From Oscillospiraceae bacterium (GTDB taxonomy: Bacteria; Bacillota; Clostridia; Oscillospirales; Ruminococcaceae): a stretch of DNA of 32,439 nucleotides. The translations under genes and the position numbers were made by a program. Every line of letters starts with the position of its first letter. Positions within the stretch are counted from its first letter, which is position 1. The stretch spans positions 1-32,439 of the forward strand of contig JAEDJF010000002.1 of NCBI GenBank assembly GCA_016296485.1, written 5' to 3'. Shown piece after piece: positions 8,495 through 15,475 of this stretch. The notes beneath the pieces are model-generated. The model did no database searches, was not told where the DNA came from, and saw nothing but the letters and a program-made list of their open reading frames with translations.

Positions 8495-8517
8495 AAGGGC
8501 GGATTTTTTCCGCCCTT
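8495..8517 (-). terminator. Intrinsic terminator after the amino-acid ABC ATPase gene
   Basis: A 9-bp perfect stem (8495-8503 with 8509-8517) lies downstream of the ABC operon's last gene. On the minus strand a run of T follows the stem. It separates the importer operon from pncB. Confidence 0.85.
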
Positions 8518-8543
8518 AATTTTAACACTTTTTCTTTCCTTTT

Positions 8544-9329
8544 TCAATCGTATGCCGCAATTCCGCCGATAAATTCTCTAAGGCGGGGATTTTTCGGGTT
8601 TTCGAAAATTTCCTCCGGCGTTCCCGCCTCGGCAATTCTGCCCTTATCCATAAAGGCGACCTTCGTCGCCACCTCCTTTGCAAAGTCCATTTCGTGGGTC
8701 ACGACTATCATCGTCATTTTGCTCTTCGCGAGGGATTTTATGACCCTCAGCACCTCGGCGGTGAGCTCCGGGTCAAGGGCGGAGGTTGGCTCGTCGAAGC
8801 AGAGTATATCCGGCTTCAGCGCCAGCGCCCTCGCTATTGCGACCCGCTGCTGCTGTCCGCCGGAAAGCTCATGGGGGTAGCTTTCGAGCTTATCCCCGAG
8901 CCCCACCCGGCAAAGCAGCTCCCGCGCCGCCTTTTCCGTTTCGCTTTTTATCCGCTTTTTGTCGCCCTTCGGGTCCCGCTCCCGCTCCAGGAGCTTCCGG
9001 GCGAGGGCGACGTTCCGAAGGGCGGTGTACTGGGGGAAAAGGTTGAAGCCCTGGAAAACGAGCCCAAAGTGGAGCCGCTTTTTCCGAATCTCCTTTTCCT
9101 CCAGCTTTTCGCCGCTTTCGGCGTCGAAAACCGTCTCGCCGTTCACGGAAATTTTCCCGCCGTCCGGCGTCTCAAGAAAATTTATACAGCGAAGAAGGGT
9201 CGTCTTTCCGTTTCCGCTGGAGCCTATTACCGCGAGGACGTCGCCCCGCTCCAGCGAGAAGCTCACGCCCGAAAGGACTTCGGCGCCGCCGAAGCGCTTT
9301 TTAAGATTTTCAGTTTCAAGAAACGCCAT
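8544..9329 (-). CDS. Polar amino-acid ABC transporter, ATP-binding protein
   Basis: A 261-residue ABC ATPase of the GlnQ/HisP type, energising an amino-acid importer at the inner face of the membrane. Walker A is GSSGNGKTT at 36-44, the Q-loop lies in VFQGFNLFPQ, the signature LSGGQQQR at about 155, Walker B ILCFDEPTSALDPE at about 174, and the H-loop VVTHEMDFA near residue 208. It starts two bases after the permease stop; AAGGTG at the permease 3' end serves as ribosome binding site. It is the last gene of the importer operon. The family is clear; the amino acid is not. Confidence 0.93.
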   Translation of the reverse strand: MAFLETENLKKRFGGAEVLSGVSFSLERGDVLAVIGSSGNGKTTLLRCINFLETPDGGKISVNGETVFDAESGEKLEEKEIRKKRLHFGLVFQGFNLFPQYTALRNVALARKLLERERDPKGDKKRIKSETEKAARELLCRVGLGDKLESYPHELSGGQQQRVAIARALALKPDILCFDEPTSALDPELTAEVLRVIKSLAKSKMTMIVVTHEMDFAKEVATKVAFMDKGRIAEAGTPEEIFENPKNPRLREFIGGIAAYD

Positions 9330-9331
9330 AG

Positions 9332-9988
9332 TTACACCTTAAAATAATCAAGTTTCTTTTCAAAATATCCGAACAGCAGGGTCAGCCCGCCGTTAAAGGC
9401 GAGGTAGAACACCCCGGTATAAAAAAGGGGCCAGATAAGCCCTCCGTCGGAGATGTATTCCTGGGCGAGCATTATTATCTCCTGCACCGCGATGACCCTT
9501 GCGAGGGCGGTGTCCTTGACGAGGGTTATGACCTCGTTGCTCATGGGCGGCACTATCCGCTTCACCACCTGGAGCAGCACCACCTTGAAAAAAATCTGTC
9601 TTTTCGTCATTCCGAGCACCGCCCCGGCTTCGTACTGCCCCTTCGGGACGCTCTCGATTCCGCCGCGGTATATCTCGGAAAAATAGGCGGCGTAGTTTAT
9701 TACGAAGGCGGCTATGACCGCCACTATCCGCATCGAATAGGACGGACCCCAGCCCCGCCCGAACAGCAGCCCCGGACCGTAGTATATCACTATCACCTGG
9801 AGCATAAGAGGCGTTCCCCGCATTATCCAGACGAAGGTCTTTGTGAGCCAGGAGATGGGCTTAAATTTGCTCATTGAGCCGAGGGCGACCAAGAGCCCAA
9901 GCGGTATCGCCAGCGCCAGCGTCACAAAAAATATCAGCAGCGTCACCCCGAAGCCGTCCAGAAGAGTTAAAGTTACAGCTTTAAGCAT
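9332..9988 (-). CDS. Polar amino-acid ABC transporter, permease protein
   Basis: A 218-residue HisM/GlnP-type permease with about five membrane segments. The ATPase-docking EAA motif is visible as YEAGAVLGMTKRQIFFKVVL around residues 138-157. RGTPLMLQVIVIYYG near residue 59 is the typical family segment. Only one permease gene is present, so it probably works as a homodimer with the adjacent ATPase and the upstream lipoprotein. AAGGGA precedes the ATG. It is separated from the binding-protein gene by 109 bases that hold a large GC-rich hairpin. Confidence 0.92.
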   Translation of the reverse strand: MLKAVTLTLLDGFGVTLLIFFVTLALAIPLGLLVALGSMSKFKPISWLTKTFVWIMRGTPLMLQVIVIYYGPGLLFGRGWGPSYSMRIVAVIAAFVINYAAYFSEIYRGGIESVPKGQYEAGAVLGMTKRQIFFKVVLLQVVKRIVPPMSNEVITLVKDTALARVIAVQEIIMLAQEYISDGGLIWPLFYTGVFYLAFNGGLTLLFGYFEKKLDYFKV

Positions 9989-10026
9989 TTATCTTTCCCT
10001 TTTCAAAACAAATTCCTCCGGGCCCG

Positions 10027-10072
10027 GGCTTCGGGCGGGCGGCGCCAAAGGCGCGCCGCCCGCTTTGAAGCC
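10027..10072 (-). promoter_or_regulatory. GC-rich intercistronic hairpin between binding-protein and permease genes
   Basis: An 11-bp perfect GC stem (10035-10045 with 10053-10063) is extended outward after a short mismatch by GGCTTC (10027-10032) with GAAGCC (10067-10072). No T run follows on the minus strand, so it is more likely an mRNA-stabilising or partial-termination structure. Such structures let the binding protein be made in excess over the membrane parts. Confidence 0.7.
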
Positions 10073-10097
10073 AAAGGGCAAAGAGGAAGATTTTTTC

Positions 10098-10865
10098 TTA
10101 TCCTATGAGCTGACCCTCGAGCCCGTATTTTTCCGCGATTTTCTTAAGGCTCCCGTCGGCAATCATCTCGGCTATCACCTTGTTGAATTTCTCGACGTAG
10201 TCGCTCCCGATTTTGAAGCCTATGGCGTACTCCTCGTCGAGGAGGGGCTCGGTATCCATTATCATAAGGTCGGAGTAGTCCGTTCCCTCGCCCACCATCG
10301 CCATGGCCATGGTGTAGTCGATGACGGCGGCTTCGGCGGTTTTCGATTTCACTTCAAGAAGGGCGTCGCTCTGTTTCGCCACGGGGGTATAGGGGTTACC
10401 GCAAAGGGGTCCCTCCTCGTCCTCGATGGCGCCCTCGCCGGCGGAGGACACCTCCGCCACGAGAGCCGCGCCCGCAAGGCTCTCAACGCTGTTATACTTC
10501 TCCGCGTCCTCGGCGCGGATTACTATGACCTGCTTGTTTTCGAGATAGCTGTCGGTGAAGTCAATCTGTTTCCGGCGCTCGTCGTTCACGGTGAAGCCGT
10601 TCCAGATGCAGTCGATATTGCCGGAATTGAGCTCCATCTCTTTCGTGTTCCAGTCTATCACCACGAACTCGGGCGCAAGCCCCAGGCGGGAGCAGGCTTC
10701 CTTCGCGAACTCGGTGTCGAAGCCGACAAGCTCGCCCTTTTCGTCCTTATAGTTCATCGGGGCGTAGATGGTGATTCCGATTACGAATTTCTCCTCCTCT
10801 TTTGAGCAGGCGGCAAAGCCGAGCATGAGCACGGCGGCGATTATTAAAGCGATTATTTTTTTCAT
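10098..10865 (-). CDS. Amino-acid ABC transporter, substrate-binding lipoprotein
   Basis: A 255-residue family-3 type solute-binding protein. A short lipoprotein signal runs to the lipobox GFAAC with Cys20, so it is anchored outside the membrane. The mature part has the typical order: APMNYKDEKGELVGFDTEFAKE, then WNGFTVNDERRKQIDFTDSY, then the GSDYVEKFNKVIAEMIADGSLKKIAEKYG helix at the end. Substrates of this family are polar amino acids such as glutamine, histidine, arginine or cystine; none can be chosen here. A TTG at 10871 would add two residues, but AAGGA eight bases before the ATG at 10865 decides the start. It is first of three importer genes, behind a leader with a small ORF. Confidence 0.92.
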   Translation of the reverse strand: MKKIIALIIAAVLMLGFAACSKEEEKFVIGITIYAPMNYKDEKGELVGFDTEFAKEACSRLGLAPEFVVIDWNTKEMELNSGNIDCIWNGFTVNDERRKQIDFTDSYLENKQVIVIRAEDAEKYNSVESLAGAALVAEVSSAGEGAIEDEEGPLCGNPYTPVAKQSDALLEVKSKTAEAAVIDYTMAMAMVGEGTDYSDLMIMDTEPLLDEEYAIGFKIGSDYVEKFNKVIAEMIADGSLKKIAEKYGLEGQLIG

Positions 10866-10888
10866 TTTCAAGTTCCTTCGTTCTGGGT

Positions 10889-10966
10889 TTATCTTCGGGT
10901 TTTTGTTTTAAAACTTCCCGGCTGATGTCGCCCCGAAGCGGAGGAGCACTGTTTTACGGTGTTCAT
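10889..10966 (-). CDS. Candidate 25-residue leader peptide upstream of the amino-acid importer
   Basis: A 26-codon frame (ATG at 10966, TAA at 10889) sits in the 5' leader of the importer mRNA. It has a very good ribosome binding site (AAGGAG, seven bases from the ATG) and stops 23 bases before the binding-protein ATG. The peptide begins MNTVKQ, continues CSSASGRHQPG with the only Cys at position 7, and ends in a basic KTKTRR. A 7-bp complementary pair (10932-10938 with 10893-10899) lies within the ORF, so ribosome movement could change leader folding. This suggests translation-dependent control, but there is no run of one codon to name the sensed amino acid and no obvious terminator. Its role is inferred only. 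Confidence 0.5.
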   Translation of the reverse strand: MNTVKQCSSASGRHQPGSFKTKTRR

Positions 10967-10983
10967 TTTTCGTCTCCTTATTT

Positions 10984-11024
10984 TATCGTGTTACCATATT
11001 ACCACGATACTATACTAAAGTCAA
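10984..11024 (-). promoter_or_regulatory. Promoter of the amino-acid importer with inverted repeat over the -10
   Basis: Minus-strand TTGACT (11019-11024), 17 bases, TAATAT (10996-11001). TATCGTG (10984-10990) and its exact complement CACGATA (11003-11009) flank the -10 box, and a TTACCA direct repeat lies between. This placement suggests a repressor operator; no regulator can be named. Confidence 0.72.
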
Positions 11025-11081
11025 TAGGTAAAAAATATTTTTTTGCCCAGGACCCCGGGCGGAAAATTCCTTTTCGGGCAT

Positions 11082-11110
11082 AAAAAAATGCCGGCATAGC
11101 CGGCATTTTT
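11082..11110 (-). terminator. Intrinsic terminator after the alcohol dehydrogenase gene
   Basis: An 8-bp perfect stem ATGCCGGC (11088-11095) with GCCGGCAT (11099-11106) has a 3-base loop. It is flanked by six A on the left, which reads as a T run on the minus strand. Confidence 0.9.
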
Positions 11111-11118
11111 CATATTTA

Positions 11119-12129
11119 TCAGTACTGAATAACGACCTTGAGGGATTTGCTTGAATCGCTGGCGGTTCTGAGCGCCTCGTCAATATTGTCGAGGTCAAAC
11201 CTGTGCGTCACGATGCTCTCGATGTCGAACTTTTTGGATTTCAGAATATCCATTACGGTTCCGACGTCGCTCATATCGTAGCCTGCGGAGCCAACGATGT
11301 GAAGCTGACCATAGGTGAGCTTCATAAAGTCGGCGGTGGCGGGCTGGTGGAAAACGCCTACTACGGACATAATGGAGGCATATTTTCCGAATTCAATGTA
11401 TTTTTCAAGGTTGGAGTTTATGCCAACCGCGTCGACGTATATGTCCGCATTGATTGTTGTGTGACCGAAGCTTCCGCGAAACTCGCCGAAATACTCCTTT
11501 GCCTTTTTCTCATAGTCCTCTTTGCTGACGTTGCAGGTCTCAAAGCCCAGGGCAGCGACCTTTTCAAGGCGCAGGTCGGAAACGTCGGTGACCATTACCT
11601 TTTCAACGCCGAAATACTTGAGCGTGACGGCGGCGGCGACGCCTATCATGCCCGCGCCAAAGACAATGGCGGTTTTTCCGGGAGCGGGATTTGTGAGCTT
11701 CGCGCTGTGGCAGCCTACGGTGAGGGGCTCGATGAGGCTTGCCTCCACGTTGCTGATGCTGTCATCCACAAGAAATACGCTCTTGTTGAGCTGGCATTTG
11801 GGGAACTCAACGTACTCGCTGAAGCCACCGACGCTGGCGGAACGGGACATATCGTTTTTTGCGAAAAGCGGGAAGGGATAAACCCTGTCCCCCACTTTAA
11901 GGTCTTTCACGTTTTTGCCGACCTTTACCACCTCGGAGACCATCTCGTGACCGAACTCGCCGCCGGGGAAAATCCTTACGGAGCTGCCGTCATGGGCATA
12001 GGAAAAAACGTCGGAACCGCAGATTGCGGCGCAAAGGTTCTTGACGACTACGCCGTCGTCATCGCAGTCGGGCATTGGAACTTCCCTGACTTCAATATTG
12101 CCCGGACCTACGTAAATTGCACTTTTCAT
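11119..12129 (-). CDS. Zinc-type alcohol/polyol dehydrogenase (MDR superfamily)
   Basis: A 336-residue medium-chain dehydrogenase related to sorbitol, threonine and galactitol-phosphate dehydrogenases. Catalytic zinc ligands are visible as Cys37 in ICGSD, His61-Glu62 in FGHEM, and Glu134 in LIEPLTVG. The NAD-binding loop is GAGMIG at 158-163 with an acidic residue after the second strand (TDVSDLRL), which favours NAD over NADP. The four-cysteine structural zinc lobe expected around residues 85-105 is absent. An upstream in-frame start would add 11 residues, but GGAGG eight bases before the ATG at 12129 sets the start. It follows a tetR gene by 72 bases. The substrate is unknown. Confidence 0.88.
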   Translation of the reverse strand: MKSAIYVGPGNIEVREVPMPDCDDDGVVVKNLCAAICGSDVFSYAHDGSSVRIFPGGEFGHEMVSEVVKVGKNVKDLKVGDRVYPFPLFAKNDMSRSASVGGFSEYVEFPKCQLNKSVFLVDDSISNVEASLIEPLTVGCHSAKLTNPAPGKTAIVFGAGMIGVAAAVTLKYFGVEKVMVTDVSDLRLEKVAALGFETCNVSKEDYEKKAKEYFGEFRGSFGHTTINADIYVDAVGINSNLEKYIEFGKYASIMSVVGVFHQPATADFMKLTYGQLHIVGSAGYDMSDVGTVMDILKSKKFDIESIVTHRFDLDNIDEALRTASDSSKSLKVVIQY

Positions 12130-12201
12130 CTCAATTACCTCCCAAATATTTTGTTTCTTCAATTATAAAACATATTCGGGAGAAAAAATACGGACAGAAT
12201 A

Positions 12202-12732
12202 TCAAAATTGTGAGATTTTTAACAGCTCGGGAGAGAGGGAAGCCAGGAAAACTTCCGCCATAAATTCAGGGCTTTCATCCATGCCCTCGGATATCCATTT
12301 TTTCAAAAGCATTGCCTGGGAAGCCGCAAATTTATATGAGATATATTCTCTTTGCCTGATATCCGGATAATATTTCTCTATCCTCACCATATTCACTTTT
12401 TCAAGGCGCTCGATGATATTTTCAAACAGCGAGTTCTGCCCATTTTCCTTTATTGCGATTATGTAAAAGCTCTTATTCAGCAAAAAGTGATTATAAAAGT
12501 TCAAAAGATAATCCTTCGGCTCCTGCTCCGTTTCCATACTTTCCTTCAAAGGCGTTTCCACCTCTTCGACAAATATCTGCTCAAGCAGGTCATAGCGGTC
12601 CACGAAATAGTAATAAAAGGTTTTTCTTGAAACGTTGCATTTACGGCAAATCTCGGTGACGGAAACCTCCGAGGTCCCTTTTGAGACAACGAGTTCCATA
12701 TATCCGTCCATAATGGCGTGTTTTGTAAGCAA
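12202..12732 (-). CDS. TetR/AcrR-family transcriptional regulator
   Basis: A 176-residue TetR-type regulator. The N-terminal helix-turn-helix spans about residues 8-48, with VSVTEICRKCNVSRKTFYYYF as the recognition segment followed by DRYDLLEQIF. The C-terminal ligand domain ends in a pattern like that of DhaS-type regulators (KKWISEGMDESPEFMAEVF). The start is TTG at 12732, with GGAG six bases and GGAGG nine bases upstream; no better ATG exists before the HTH. It lies immediately upstream of the dehydrogenase on the same strand and may control it (inference). The ligand is unknown. Confidence 0.88.
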   Translation of the reverse strand: MLTKHAIMDGYMELVVSKGTSEVSVTEICRKCNVSRKTFYYYFVDRYDLLEQIFVEEVETPLKESMETEQEPKDYLLNFYNHFLLNKSFYIIAIKENGQNSLFENIIERLEKVNMVRIEKYYPDIRQREYISYKFAASQAMLLKKWISEGMDESPEFMAEVFLASLSPELLKISQF

Positions 12733-12761
12733 AGGCTTCTCCCTCCCTTCCCGAATTTTTT

Positions 12762-12793
12762 AAAAAGACCCCGCTGAAAACAGCGGGGTCTTT
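12762..12793 (-). terminator. Intrinsic terminator after ispH-rpsA
   Basis: A 13-bp perfect stem (12764-12776 with 12781-12793) with a loop of four; a T run follows on the minus strand, 16 bases beyond the ispH-rpsA stop. It ends the rpiR-to-ispH-rpsA transcript. Confidence 0.93.
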
Positions 12794-12808
12794 ATGTAGT
12801 GCTTTAAA

Positions 12809-14779
12809 TTATTCCTCAGCAGGGGCTTCCTCTGCGGGAGCTTCCTCTTTTACGGGCGGCTCGATGAGAGCTTTCATGGAGAAGCTTACGCGGTGTTTGT
12901 CGAAGTCGATGTCGGTAATCTTGACGTCAACTTCCTGACCGACGGAAAGAACGTCCTGGGGTTTCGCAACTCTCTCGTGGGAGATCTGGGAAATATGGAT
13001 AAGTCCGTCGATTCCGGGAATGAGGTTTGCAAAAGCGCCGAAAGCGGTCATGCTGACAATTTTTGCTTTTGCGACGGAGCCCACGGGATAATCTCTCTTA
13101 AGAATCTCCCAGGGGTTGTCCTCTTCTTTCTTGTAGCCGAGGCTGATTTTCTTGTTCTCTTTGTCAACGTCTTTTACGAATACTTCGAGGGTATCGCCGA
13201 CGCTTACGACGTCAGAGGGTTTAGCAACGCGGAGCCAGGAGAGCTCGGATACGTGGACCATTCCGTCAACGCCGCCGAGGTCAACGAAGGCGCCGTAAGA
13301 GGTAAGAGATTTGACCTTGCCCTGGAAGGTCTGACCGACTTCGATGCTGTTCCAGAAGGCTTCCTGTTTTGCTTTTCTCTCCTCAGCGAGGACGCTGCGG
13401 ATAGAGCCGATGGCGCGTTTGCGCTGGGGGTTGACTTCGAGAATTCTAAATCTTACGTTCTGTCTGAGGAGTCCTTCAAGGGGCTCGTTGCGGGAGGCAG
13501 TTGCCTGAGAAGCAGGGACAAAAACACGCACGCCGTCAGTAACGACGATTACGCCGCCCTTGACAACTTCAACAACAGTTCCTTCCAAAATTTCGTCAGT
13601 TCCGGCGACTTCTTCAACGCGCTGGAAATTTTTCTCTGCATCGACTTTCTTTTTGGAAAGGACCATGGTGCCTTCGGCATCATTTACGTGCAGAACTTTG
13701 AGGGTGATCTCATCGCCTACTTTGACGATATCGGCAGGCTTTACGCTGGGGTCGTCGGTGAGCTCCTCGGAGGAAACGAATCCGGTGTGCTTGCTGCCGA
13801 CGCTTACGACGATCTCGGTGTCTTTGACTACCATAACGGTTGCCTGGACCTTGTCGCCGTTTCTGACGTACTTGGATTCCTCGTCTCTGAAGGACTGCTC
13901 CAGCATCTCCTCAAAGTTGTTTTCTTCTACTCTGTTTTCACTCATGGTTTGTAGTACCTCCTTAATTTTGCCGGACGGAGTGGATGCTCCGGCAGTGACG
14001 CCTATTACCTCGCAGCCTTGCCAATCCCTTGGCTCCAGCTCTGATGGATACTCGACCAGAACTGTCGGACAGTTGGCTGCGCAAGTTTCCCAAAGCCTCG
14101 CAGTATTGGAGCTGTTCCTTCCGCCGATTACGATCATTTTGTCGCACTCCCGCGAAAGGGTATTCGCCTCCAATTGTTTAGTATAAGCGTCATGACATAT
14201 TGTATCAAATATTAATAAATTTGTATATACCTTTTTTGAAAATTTCTCACATTTTTCCCATTCGCCCCGTAAAAACGTGGTTTGGGACACCAAAGTGTGG
14301 CATTTTGCACAAAAATTTTTCTCATTTGCCGCGAACTCCTCAAGTTCCGTGAGATTTCTCACCACAAAAGCGTCACCTTTTGCGTGCCCGAGAATGCCTT
14401 TTACCTCGGCGTGGTCGGGGTTTCCGGTGATTATGACGACGTCCCCGGCGGCGGTTCTCTCCTCGACAATCCTATGTATTCTCGCCACGAAGGGACAGGT
14501 GGCGTCCTCATAGGGTATTCCCCGCCTTTCGAGCTCCTCCACCGTCGCGGCGGGGACTCCGTGGGAGCGGAGAATAAGCGTTGCCCCTTCGGGGCAGTCC
14601 TCCACCCTTTCCACCGGGTAAACGCCCCTCTTTCTGAGGTCCTCCACCACCGAGGGGTTGTGGATTATCTCCCCGAGGGTGACGGCGGGAACGCCGCTTT
14701 CGGCGTATTTCTCCGCTATTCCGACGGCTCGCTTCACCCCGAAGCAAAAGCCCGCGGATTTCGCAACTTTTATCTGCAT
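12809..14779 (-). CDS. ispH/rpsA: Fusion of HMBPP reductase (IspH/LytB) and ribosomal protein S1
   Basis: A 656-residue fusion. Residues 1-280 are 4-hydroxy-3-methylbut-2-enyl diphosphate reductase, an iron-sulfur enzyme ending the MEP isoprenoid pathway. The three cluster cysteines are visible: Cys12 (GFCFGV), Cys95 (DATCPFV) and Cys195 (DTICHDAY), with His40 and His73 as substrate-site histidines. Residues about 308-640 hold four S1 RNA-binding domains, starting near 308, 392, 477 and 562; the last two have the strongest consensus (SYGAFVDLGGVDGMVHVSEL and FGAFANLIPGIDGLIHISQ). An Ala/Glu-rich tail follows. This fusion is known from Clostridia. The gene overlaps cmk by 10 bases and uses GGAGG inside the cmk end, only four bases from its ATG. 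Confidence 0.96.
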   Translation of the reverse strand: MQIKVAKSAGFCFGVKRAVGIAEKYAESGVPAVTLGEIIHNPSVVEDLRKRGVYPVERVEDCPEGATLILRSHGVPAATVEELERRGIPYEDATCPFVARIHRIVEERTAAGDVVIITGNPDHAEVKGILGHAKGDAFVVRNLTELEEFAANEKNFCAKCHTLVSQTTFLRGEWEKCEKFSKKVYTNLLIFDTICHDAYTKQLEANTLSRECDKMIVIGGRNSSNTARLWETCAANCPTVLVEYPSELEPRDWQGCEVIGVTAGASTPSGKIKEVLQTMSENRVEENNFEEMLEQSFRDEESKYVRNGDKVQATVMVVKDTEIVVSVGSKHTGFVSSEELTDDPSVKPADIVKVGDEITLKVLHVNDAEGTMVLSKKKVDAEKNFQRVEEVAGTDEILEGTVVEVVKGGVIVVTDGVRVFVPASQATASRNEPLEGLLRQNVRFRILEVNPQRKRAIGSIRSVLAEERKAKQEAFWNSIEVGQTFQGKVKSLTSYGAFVDLGGVDGMVHVSELSWLRVAKPSDVVSVGDTLEVFVKDVDKENKKISLGYKKEEDNPWEILKRDYPVGSVAKAKIVSMTAFGAFANLIPGIDGLIHISQISHERVAKPQDVLSVGQEVDVKITDIDFDKHRVSFSMKALIEPPVKEEAPAEEAPAEE

Positions 14780-15435
14780 CTTGCCTCCGAAATTATCTCT
14801 TTGATTTTTTGGGCGCTCTCCTCCGGGCTCATTTCCGAGTCGTCCAGGAGGACGGCGTCCTTCGCCATTTTAAGCGGGCGGAACGCCCTGTGGGTGTCGT
14901 TATAGTCCCTCTCGTTGACGTCACGCAAAACCTCCTCGAAGCTCGCTGAAATGCCCTTTTCTTCGAGCTGTTTCTGCCTTCTCTCCGCGCGGATTTCGGG
15001 TCTCGCGGTGAGGAAGATTTTGACCTCCGCGTCCGGAAGAACGGCGGTGCCGATGTCCCGCCCGTCCATAATCACGTCGCTTTTCTCCGCAATCTCCCTT
15101 TGCATATCGAAAAGAAAGTCCCGCACCGCCGGAATCGCGGAAACGTCCGAGGCGGCTTTTGAAACCTCCTCGGTTCGGATAAGGCCGGAGACGTCCTCGC
15201 CGTTCAGAAAGACGTGCTGTTCGCCGTCGATGAAGCGAATTTCCTCCTCGATTTCCCGAAGAAGGGGCGTCACCTCCTCTTCCGAAGCGGGGCTTGCGCC
15301 CTTTCGGAGGGCGTAAAGCCCTATCCCCCGGTAGAGGGCGCCGGTATCGACGTAGATGAACCCGAGGTCCTTCGCGGCGGCTCTTGCGAGCACGCTCTTT
15401 CCCGCCCCGGCGGGACCGTCAATTGCAACTTTCAT
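14770..15435 (-). CDS. cmk: Cytidylate kinase
   Basis: A 221-residue (d)CMP kinase that phosphorylates CMP and dCMP with ATP for nucleic-acid synthesis. P-loop GPAGAGKS at 7-14; the substrate segment YVDTGALYRG at about 29-38; MDGRDIGTAVLPDAEVKIFLTA in the middle; RDVNERDYNDTHRAFRPL near the C-terminus. The length is normal. The start is ATG with AAGGAG seven bases upstream. Its 3' end overlaps ispH-rpsA, the gene order typical of Clostridia, and the flavoprotein gene precedes it by 40 bases. Confidence 0.96.
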   Translation of the reverse strand: MKVAIDGPAGAGKSVLARAAAKDLGFIYVDTGALYRGIGLYALRKGASPASEEEVTPLLREIEEEIRFIDGEQHVFLNGEDVSGLIRTEEVSKAASDVSAIPAVRDFLFDMQREIAEKSDVIMDGRDIGTAVLPDAEVKIFLTARPEIRAERRQKQLEEKGISASFEEVLRDVNERDYNDTHRAFRPLKMAKDAVLLDDSEMSPEESAQKIKEIISEARCR

Positions 15436-15475
15436 AGTGAATCTCCTTGAGAGTTCTTATAATTTTTATCCGGCT

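Noticed and set aside
12893..13954. Plus-strand frame of 353 residues opposite the S1 domains
   Set aside because: It is antisense to the ispH-rpsA fusion, whose motifs are clear; the composition is not protein-like.
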